The notes under the pieces were generated by a model that had not been told where the DNA came from, made no database searches, and was given only the letters and a program-made list of their open reading frames with translations. A program made the translations under genes and the position numbers. Shown here in pieces: positions 51,030-61,215 of a stretch of DNA of 64,000 nucleotides. Within the stretch, counting starts at the first letter, position 1. Every line of letters starts with the position of its first letter. This DNA comes from Xestospongia bergquistia. Lineage: Eukaryota; Porifera; Demospongiae; Haplosclerida; Petrosiidae. Location of the stretch: NCBI GenBank assembly GCA_963965975.1, contig OZ014416.1, positions 3,844,001-3,908,000 on the forward strand. The letters run 5' to 3'.

Positions 51030-54000
51030 CTTTATGGCACTAACTAAATAAACAGCTATTAACAGTTTAGTAAGTTAGTTTGCATTAACGCTCTAAAGTC
51101 TTTAAGATAAAGACTTTAAAAGGTTTAGAATATTCAGAGGAGTTTACAAAGTAAACTGCTTAGTCTAAAGGACTTTATGGCACTAACTAAATAAACAGCT
51201 ATTAACAGTTTAGTAAGTTAGTTTGCATTAACGCTCTAAACTCTTTAAGTTGAAGACTTTAGAAGGTTTAGAGTATTCAGAGAAGTTTATGAAGTAAACT
51301 GCTCAGTCTAAAGGACTTTATGGCACTAACTAAATAAACAGCTATTAACAATTGAGTAAGTTAGTTTGTATTAACGCAATAAAGTCTTTAAGTTAAAGAC
51401 TTTAGAAGGTTCAGACTATTGAGAGAAGTTTGTAAAGTAAAATGCTCAGTCTAAAGGACTTTATGGCACTAACTAAATTAACAGCTATTAACAGTTTAGT
51501 AAGTTAGTTTGTATTAACGCTCTAAAGCCTTTAAGTTCAATACTTTAGAAGATTAAGACTATTGAGAGAAGTTTATAAAATAAACTGTTTAGTCTAAAGG
51601 ACTTTATGGCACTAACTAAGTAAGAAGCTATTAACAGTTTAGTAAGTTAGTTTGCATTAACTCTATAAAGTGTTTATGTTAAAGACTTCAGAAGGTTTAG
51701 ACTACTGAGAGAAGTTTATAAAGTAAACTGCTCAGTCTAAAGGACTTTATGGCACTAACTTAATAAACAGCTATTAAGAGCTTAGTAAGTTAGTTTGCAT
51801 TAACGCTCTAAATTCTTTAATTTAAAGACTTCAGAAGATTTAGACTATTGAGAGAATTTTATAAAGTAAACTGCTCAGTGTAAAGGATTTTATGGCACTT
51901 GCTAAATAAACAGCTATTAACAGTTTAGTTAGTTAGTTTGCATTAACGCTCTAAAGTCTTTAAGTTAAGGACTTTAGAAGGTTTAGACTATTGAGAGAAG
52001 TTTATAAAGTAAACTGCTCAGTCTAAAGGACTTTATCGCACTAACTAAATAAACAGCTATTAACAGTTTAGTTAGTTAGTTTGCATTAGCGCTCTAAAGT
52101 CTTTAAGTTAAAGACTTTAGAAGGTTTAGACTATTGAGAGAGTTTATAAAGTAAACGGCTTAGTCTAAAGGACTTTAAGGCTCTAACTAAATAAACAGCT
52201 ATTAACAGTTCAGAAAGTTAGTTTGCATTAACGCTCTAAACTCTTTAAGTTAAAGACTTTAGAAGGTTTAGACAATTGAGAGAAGTTTAAAAAGTAAACT
52301 GCTTAGTTTAAAGGACTTTATGGCACTAATTAAATAAACAGCTATTAACAGTTTAGTAAGTTCGTTTGCATTAACGCTATAAAGTCATTAAGTTAAAGAC
52401 TTTAGAAGGTTTAGACTATTGAGAGAAGTTTATAAAGTAAACTGCTCAGTCTAAAGGACTTTATGGCACTAACTAAGTAAACAGCTATTAACAGTTTAGT
52501 AAGTTAGTTTCCATTAACGCTCTAAAGTCTTTAAGATAAAGACTTTAGAATGTTTAGACTATTGAGAGAAGTTTATAAAGTAAACTGCTCAGTCTAAAGG
52601 ACTTTATGGCACTAACTAAATAAACAGCTATTAACAGTTTAGTAAGTTAGTTTGCATTAAGTCTCTAAAGTCATTAAGTTAAAGACTTTAGAAGGTTCAG
52701 AGAAGTTTATAAAGTAAACTGCTTAGTCTAAATGACTTTATGGCACTAACTAAATAAAAAGCTATTAACAGTTTAGTAAGTTTGTTTGCATTAACACTCT
52801 AAAGTCTTTAAGTTAAACACTTTAGAAGGTTTACACTATTCAGAGAAGTTTATAAAGTAAACTGCTTAGACTAAAGGACACTATAGCACTAATTAAGTAA
52901 ACAGCTATTAACAGTTTAGTAAGTTAGTTTGCATTAACGATCTAAAGTCTTTAAGATAAAGACTTTAGAAGGTTTAGACTATTGAGAGAAGTTTATAAAG
53001 TAAACTGCTAAGTCTAAAGGACTTTATGGCACTAACTAAGTAAACAGCTATTAACAGTTTAGTAAGTTAGTTTGCATTAACGCTCTAAAGTCTTTAAGTT
53101 AAAGACTTTAGAAGGTTTAGACTATTCAGAGAAGTTTATAAAGTAAGCTGCTAGGTCTAAAGGACTTTATGGCACTAACTAAGTAAACAGCTATTAACAG
53201 TTTAGTAAGTTAGTTTGCATTAACGCTCTAAAGTCTTTAAGTTAAAGACTTTACAAGGGTTAGACTATTAAGAGAAGTTTATAAAGTAAACTGCTAAGTC
53301 TAAAGGACTTTATGGCACTAACTAAATAAGTAGCTATTAACAGTTTAGTAAGTTAGTTTGCATTAACGCTCTAAACTCTTTAAGTTGAAGACTTTAGAAG
53401 GTTTAGAGTATTCAGAGAAGTTTATGAAGTAAACTGCTCAGTCTAAAGGACTTTATGGCACTAACTAAATAAACAGCTATTAACAGTTTAGTAAGTTAGT
53501 TTGCATTAACGCTCTAAAGTCTTTAAGATGAAGACTTTAAAAGGTTTAGAATATTCAGAGGAGTTTACAAAGTAAACTGCTTAGTCTAAAGGACTTTATG
53601 GCACTAACTAAATAAACAGCTATTAACAGTTTAGTAAGTTAGTTTGCATTAACGCTCTAAACTCTTTAAGTTGAAGACTTTAGAAGGTTTAGAGTATTCA
53701 GAGAAGTTTATGAAGTAAACTGCTCAGTCTAAAGGACTTTATGGCACTAACTAAATAAACAGCTATTAACAATTGAGTAAGTTAGTTTGTATTAACGCAA
53801 TAAAGTCTTTAAGTTAAAGACTTTAGAAGGTTCAGACTATTGAGAGAAGTTTGTAAAGTAAAATGCTCAGTCTAAAGGACTTTATGGCACTAACTAAATT
53901 AACAGCTATTAACAGTTTAGTAAGTTAGTTTGTATTAACGCTCTAAAGCCTTTAAGTTCAATACTTTAGAAGATTAAGACTATTGAGAGAAGTTTATAAA

Positions 54001-55800
54001 ATAAACTGTTTAGTCTAAAGGACTTTATGGCACTAACTAAGTAAGAAGCTATTAACAGTTTAGTAAGTTAGTTTGCATTAACTCTATAAAGTGTTTATGT
54101 TAAAGACTTCAGAAGGTTTAGACTACTGAGAGAAGTTTATAAAGTAAACTGCTCAGTCTAAAGGACTTTATGGCACTAACTTAATAAACAGCTATTAAGA
54201 GCTTAGTAAGTTAGTTTGCATTAACGCTCTAAATTCTTTAATTTAAAGACTTAAGAAGATTTAGACTATTGAGAGAATTTTATAAAGTAAACTGCTCAGT
54301 GTAAAGGATTTTATGGCACTTGCTAAATAAACAGCTATTAACAGTTTAGTTAGTTAGTTTGCATTAACGCTCTAAAGTCTTTAAGTTAAAGACTTTAGAA
54401 GGTTTAGACTATTGAGAGAAGTTTATAAAGTAAACTGCTCAGTCTAAAGGACTTTATCGCACTAACTAAATAAACAGCTATTAACAGTTTAGTTAGTTAG
54501 TTTGCATTAGCGCTCTAAAGTCTTTAAGTTAAAGACTTTAGAAGGTTTAGACTATTGAGAGAGTTTATAAAGTAAACGGCTTAGTCTAAAGGACTTTAAG
54601 GCTCTAACTAAATAAACAGCTATTAACAGTTCAGAAAGTTAGTTTGCATTAACGCTTTAAACTCTTTAAGTTAAAGACTTTAGAAGGTTTAGACAATTGA
54701 GAGAAGTTTAAAAAGTAAACTGCTTAGTTTAAAGGACTTTATGGCACTAATTAAATAAACAGCTATTAACAGTTTAGTAAGTTCGTTTGCATTAACGCTA
54801 TAAAGTCATTAAGTTAAAGACTTTAGAAGGTTTAGACTATTGAGAGAAGTTTATAAAGTAAACTGCTCAGTCTAAAGGACTTTATGGCACTAACTAAGTA
54901 AACAGCTATTAACAGTTTAGTAAGTTAGTTTCCATTAACGCTCTAAAGTCTTTAAGATAAAGACTTTAGAATGTTTAGACTATTGAGAGAAGTTTATAAA
55001 GTAAACTGCTCAGTCTAAAGGACTTTATGGCACTAATTAAATAAACAGCTATTAACAGTTTAGTAAGTTAGTTTGCATTAAGTCTCTAAAGTCATTAAGT
55101 TAAAGACTTTAGAAGGTTCAGAGAAGTTTATAAAGTAAACTGCTTAGTCTAAATGACTTTATGGCACTAACTAAATAAAAAGCTATTAACAGTTTAGTAA
55201 GTTTGTTTGCATTAACACTCTAAAGTCTTTAAGTTAAACACTTTAGAAGGTTTAGACTATTCAGAGAAGTTTATAAAGTAAACTGCTTAGACTAAAGGAC
55301 ACTATAGCACTAATTAAGTAAACAGCTATTAACAGTTTAGTAAGTTAGTTTGCATTAACGATCTAAAGTCTTTAAGATAAAGACTTTAGAAGGTTTAGAC
55401 TATTGAGAGAAGTTTATAAAGTAAACTGCTAAGTCTAAAGGACTTTATGGCACTAACTAAGTAAACAGCTATTAACAGTTTAGTAAGTTAGTTTGCATTA
55501 ACGCTCTAAAGTCTTTAAGTTAAAGACTTTAGAAGGTTTAGACTATTCAGAGAAGTTTATAAAGTAAGCTGCTAGGTCTAAAGGACTTTATGGCACTAAC
55601 TAAGTAAACAGCTATTAACAGTTTAGTAAGTTAGTTTGCATTAACGCTCTAAAGTCTTTAAGTTAAAGACTTTAGAAGGGTTAGACTATTAAGAGAAGTT
55701 TATAAAGTAAACTGCTAAGTCTAAAGGACTTTATGGCACTAACTAAATAAGCAGCTATTAACAGTTTAGTAAGTTAGTTTGCATTAACGCTCTAAAGTCT
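51030..55800 (+). repeat. 2,421-bp tandem duplication, two copies
   Basis: Sequence from about 51030 to 53370 repeats at about 53450 to 55790 with an offset of 2,421 bp, confirmed by three markers: AGGTTTAGAATATTCAGAGG at 51121 and 53542, AACTTAATAAACAG at 51757 and 54178, and TTAAGTCTCTAAAGTC at 52657 and 55078. The length is 17 monomers less about 10 bases, because the repeat contains a unit with a 9-base deletion (GGTTCAGAGAAG in place of the usual GGTTTAGACTATTCAGAGAAG). Confidence 0.8.
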
Positions 55801-58800
55801 TTAAGATAAAGACTTTAGAATGTTTAGGCTATTGAGAGAAGTTTATAAAGTAAACTGTTCAGTCTAAAGGACTTTATGGCACTAACTAAATAAACAGCTA
55901 TTAACAGTTTAGTAAGTCAGTTTGCATTAACGCTCTAAAGTCTTTAAGTTAAATACTGTAGAAGGTTTAGACTATTGAGAAAAGGTTATAAAGTAAACTG
56001 CTCAGTCTAAAGGACTTTATGGCATTAACTAAATAAACAGCTATTAACAGTTTAGTAAGTTAGTTTGCATTAACGCAATAAGGTCTTTAAGTTAAAGACT
56101 TTAGTAGGTATAGACTATTAAAAGAAGTTTATAAAGTAAACTGCTCAGTCTAAAGGACTTTTTGCTACGAACTAAATAAACAGCTATAAACAGTTTAGTA
56201 AGTTACTTTGCATTAACGCTCTAAAGTCTTTAAGTTAAAGACTTTAGAAGGTTTAGACTATTGAGAGAAGTTTATAAAGTAAACTGCTCAGTCTAAAGGA
56301 CTTTATGGCACTAACTAAATAAACAGCTATTAACAGTTTAGTAAGTTTGTTTGCATTAACGCTCTAAAGTCTTCAAGTTAAAGACTTTAGAAGGTTTAGA
56401 CTATTCAGAGAAGTTTATAAAGTAAGTGCTTAGTCTAAAGGAGTTTATGGCACTCACTAAATAAACAGCTACTAACAGTTTAGTAAGTTAGTTTGCATTA
56501 ACGCTCTAAAGTCTTTAAGTTAAAGACTTTAGAAGGTTTATACTATTGAGAGATGTTTATAAACTAAACTGCTCAGTCTAAAGGACTTTATAGCACTAAC
56601 TAAGTAAACAGCTATTAACAGTTTAGTAACTTAGTTTGCATTAACGCTCTAAAGTCTTTAAGAAAAGACATTAGAAGGTTTAGGCTATTGAGAGAAGTTT
56701 ATAAAGTAAACTGTTCAGTCTAAAGGACTTTATGGCACTAACTAAATAAACAGCTATTAACAGTTTAGTAAGTTAGTTTGCATTAACGCTCTCAAGTCCT
56801 TAAGTTAAAGACTTTAGAAGGTTTAGACTATTGAGAGAAGTTTATAAAGTAAACTGCTCAGTCTAAAGGACTTTATAGCACTAACTAAATAAACAGCTAT
56901 TAACAGTTTATTAAGTTAGTTTGCATTAACGCTCTAAAGTCTTTAAGTTAAAGACTTTAGAAGGTTTAGACTATTGACAGAAGTTTATAAAGTAAACTGC
57001 TAAGTCTAAAGGACTTTATGGCACTAAATAAATAAACAGCTATTAACAGTTTAGTAAGTTAGTTTGCATTAACGCTCTAAAGTCTTTAAGTTAAAGACTT
57101 TAGAAGGTTTAGACTATTGAGAAAAGTTTATAAAGTAAACTGCTCAGTCTAAAGGACTTTATGGCATTAACTAAATAAACAGCTATTAACAGTTTAGTAA
57201 GTTAGTTTGCATTAACGCAATAAGGTCTTTAAGTTAAAGACTTTAGTAGGTATAGACTATTGAGAGAAGTTTATATAGTAAACTGCTCAGTCTAAAGGAC
57301 TTTTTGCTACTAACTAAATAAACAGCTATAAACAGTTTAGTAAGTTAGTTTGCATTAACGGTCTAAAGTCTTTAAGTTAAAGACTTCAGAAGGTTTAGAC
57401 TATTGACAGTAGTTTATAAAGTAACCCGCTTAGTCTAAAGGACTTTATGGCACTAACTAAATGAACAGCTATTAACAGTTTAGTAAGTTAGTTTGCATTA
57501 ACGCTCTAAAGTCTTTAAGTTAAAGACTTTAGAAGGTTTAGACTGTTCAGAGAAGTTTATAAAGTAAACTGCTCAGTCTAAAGGACTCTATGGCACTAAC
57601 TAAGTGAACAGCTATTAACAGTTTAGTAAGTTAGTTTGCATTAACGCTCTAAAGTCTTTAAAATAAAGACTTTAGAAGGTTTAGACTATTCAGAGAAGTT
57701 TATAAAGTAAAATGCTCAGTCTAAAGGACTTTATGGCTCTAACTAAATGTGACCGGATATGCAAAAAGGGACCACTTGAGTCATTTCTGTCATTTTCACT
57801 TTTTCATACCATTTTAAAGTGTAGATAATTCTGAATTGTTTGATACCTTGGATAAATGCATGCGTTGCTCAAGACACGAGATATAAACGGAAATAGAGTG
57901 GCTACTACCAAAAATTAATTTTGAGATAAGTGGAATTTAATTTTCCACCCCCGCATCCCGTACACTAATATTTGATAACGCGAACGCTTCTACGTGCAAA
58001 GCTAGAAAGAACTTTCGCTTTTTAGACGCTTCAAAATGACTGTCAGGAACTATTCTCTTCGTTTTTTGGTTTAACTCAAATTCTCAAAAAGATTGAAACC
58101 ATCACTTTTTCTGTCCATACTGAAATTTTTGTTTTTGACAGAAGTGGTCCCTTTTCGCAAATCCGGTCACAAATAAACAGCTATTAACAGTTTAGTAAGT
58201 TAGTTTGCATTAACGCTCTAAAGTCTTTAAGTTAAAGACTTTAGAAGATTAAGACTATTGAGAGAAGTTTATAAAGTAAACTGTTTAGTCTAAAGGACTT
58301 TATGGCACTAACTAAGTAAACAGCTATTAACAGTTTAGTAAGTTAGTTTGCATTAACGCTATAAAGTCTTTATGTTAAAGACTTCAGAAGGTTTAGACTA
58401 TTGAGAGAAGTTTATAAAGTAAACTGCACAGTCTAAAGGACTTTATCGCACTAACTAAATAAACAGCTATTAACAGTTTAGTAAGTTAGTTTGCATTAGC
58501 GCTCTAAAGTCTTTAAGTTAAAGACTTTAGAAGGTTTAGACTATTGAGAGAGTGTATAAAGTAAACGGCTTAGTCTAAAGGACTTTAAGGCTCTAACTAA
58601 ATAAACAGCTATTAACAGTTCAGAAAGTTAGTTTGCATTAACGCTCTAAAGTCTTTAAGTTAAAGACTTTAGAAGGTTTAGACAATTGAGAGAAGTTTAA
58701 AAAGTAAACTGCTTAGTCTAAAAAACTTTACGGCACTAATTAAAGAAACAGCTATGAACAGTTTAGTAAGTTTGTTTGCATTAACGCTCTAAAGTCTTTA

Positions 58801-60212
58801 AGTTAAAGACTTTAGAAGGTTTAGACTATTCAGAGAACTTTATAAAGTAAACTGCTTAATCTAAAGGACTTTATGGCACTAACTAAATAAACAGCTATTA
58901 ACAGTTTAGTAAGTTAGTTTGCATTAACGCTATAAAGTCTTTAAGATAAAGACTTTAGAAGGTTTAGACTATTGAGAGAAGTTTATAAAGTAAACTGCTC
59001 AGTCTAAAGGACTTTATGGCACTAACTAAATAAACAGCTATTAACAGTTTAGTAAGTTAGTTTGCATTAACGCTCTAAAGTCTTTAAGATAAAGACTTTA
59101 AAAGGTTTAGAATATTCAGAGGAGTTTACAAAGTAAACTGCTTAGTCTAAAGGACTTTATGGCACTAACTAAATAAACAGCTATTAACAGTTTAGTAAGT
59201 TAGTTTGCATTAACGCTCTAAACTCTTTAAGTTGAAGACTTTAGAAGGTTTAGAGTATTCAGAGAAGTTTATGAAGTAAACTGCTCAGTCTAAAGGACTT
59301 TATGGCACTAACTAAATAAACAGCTATTAACAATTGAGTAAGTTAGTTTGTATTAACGCAATAAAGTCTTTAAGTTAAAGACTTTAGAAGGTTCAGACTA
59401 TTGAGAGAAGTTTGTAAAGTAAAATGCTCAGTCTAAAGGACTTTATGGCACTAACTAAATTAACAGCTATTAACAGTTTAGTAAGTTAGTTTGTATTAAC
59501 GCTCTAAAGCCTTTAAGTTCAATACTTTAGAAGATTAAGACTATTGAGAGAAGTTTATAAAATAAACTGTTTAGTCTAAAGGACTTTATGGCACTAACTA
59601 AGTAAGAAGCTATTAACAGTTTAGTAAGTTAGTTTGCATTAACTCTATAAAGTGTTTATGTTAAAGACTTCAGAAGGTTTAGACTACTGAGAGAAGTTTA
59701 TAAAGTAAACTGCTCAGTCTAAAGGACTTTATGGCACTAACTTAATAAACAGCTATTAAGAGCTTAGTAAGTTAGTTTGCATTAGTGCTCTAAAGTCTTT
59801 AAGTTAAAGACTTTAGAAGGCTTAGACTATTGAGAGAGTTTATAAAGTAAACGGCTTAGTCTAAAGGACCTTAAAGCTCTAACTAAATAAACAGCTATTA
59901 ACAGTTGGGAAAGTTAGTTTGCATTAACGCTCTAAACTCTTTAAGTTAAAGACTTTAGAAGGTTTAGACAATTGCGTGAAGTTTAAAAAGTAAACTGCTT
60001 AGTCTAAAGGACTTTATGGCACTAATTAAATAAACAGCTATTAACTGTTTAGTAAGTTTGTTTGCATTAACGCTCTAAAGTCTTTAAGTTAAAGACTTTA
60101 GAAGGTTTAGACTATTCAGAGAAGTTTATAAAGTAAACTGCTTAGTCTAAAGGACTTTATGGCACTAACTAAATAAACAGCTATTAACAGTTTAGTAAGT
60201 TAGTTTGCATTA
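54713..60212 (+). repeat. Large array duplication, copy 2, carrying MITE
   Basis: This is the partner of 45446-50945 at an offset of 9,267 bp. Its left part overlaps the second 2,421-bp copy, so the two duplication events are nested. Divergence from copy 1 is low, only scattered single-base differences, which points to a recent event relative to the spread among ordinary monomers. Confidence 0.85.
57749..58170. mobile_element. MITE-like DNA transposon, copy 2 (422 bp)
   Basis: Same length as the element at 48482 and, by reading, identical to it, with the same inverted repeats (57749-57777 and 58142-58170) and the same AAAT flanks (57745-57748 and 58171-58174). The flanking monomers carry the same rare variants on both sides (TTATGGCTCTAACTAAAT to the left, TTAGAAGATTAAGACTATTG in the unit to the right). 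This copy therefore arose by duplication of array DNA, not by a second transposition. Confidence 0.92.
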
Positions 60213-61215
60213 ACGCTCTAAACTCTTTAAGTTGAAGACTTTAGAAGGTTTAGAGTATTCAGAGAAGTTTATGAAGTAAACTGCTCAGTCTAAAGGACTT
60301 TATGGCACTAACTAAATAAACAGCTATTAACAATTGAGTAAGTTAGTTTGTATTAACGCAATAAAGTCTTTAAGTTAAAGACTTTAGAAGGTTCAGACTA
60401 TTGAGAGAAGTTTGTAAAGTAAAATGCTCAGTCTAAAGGACTTTATGGCACTAACTAAATTAACAGCTATTAACAGTTTAGTAAGTTAGTTTGTATTAAC
60501 GCTCTAAAGCCTTTAAGTTCAATACTTTAGAAGATTAAGACTATTGAGAGAAGTTTATAAAATAAACTGTTTAGTCTAAAGGACTTTATGGCACTAACTA
60601 AGTAAGAAGCTATTAACAGTTTAGTAAGTTAGTTTGCATTAACTCTATAAAGTGTTTATGTTAAAGACTTCAGAAGGTTTAGACTACTGAGAGAAGTTTA
60701 TAAAGTAAACTGCTCAGTCTAAAGGACTTTATGGCACTAACTTAATAAACAGCTATTAAGAGCTTAGTAAGTTAGTTTGCATTAGTGCTCTAAAGTCTTT
60801 AAGTTAAAGACTTTAGAAGGCTTAGACTATTGAGAGAGTTTATAAAGTAAACGGCTTAGTCTAAAGGACTTTATGGCACTAACTAAATAAACAGCTATTA
60901 ACAGTTTAGTAAGTTAGTTTGCGTTAACGCTCTAAAGTCTTTAAGTTAAAGACTTTAGAAGGTTTAGACAATTGCGTGAAGTTTAAAAAGTAAACTGCTT
61001 AGTCTAAAGGACTTTATGGCACTAATTAAATAAACATCTATTAACTGTTTAGTAAGTTTGTTTGCATTAACGCTCTAAAGTCTTTAAGTTAAAGACTTTA
61101 GAAGGTTTAGACTATTCAGAGAAGTTTATAAAGTAAACTGCTTAGTCTAAAGGACTTTATGGCACTAACTAAATAAACAGCTATTAACAGTTTAGTAAGT
61201 TAGTTTGCATTAACG
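59220..61215 (+). repeat. 1,000-bp (7-monomer) tandem duplication
   Basis: Seven-monomer blocks are repeated back to back: AACTCTTTAAGTTGAAGAC at about 59221 and 60221, and AACTTAATAAACAG at 59739 and 60739, each 1,000 bp apart. Copy 1 of the larger duplication has only one of these blocks, so this event is younger than, or independent of, the 9,267-bp copy. Confidence 0.8.

Noticed and set aside
57749-58170. Second independent MITE insertion
   Set aside because: Same target site in the same variant monomer, same target duplication and matching flanks for kilobases show duplication of one insertion.
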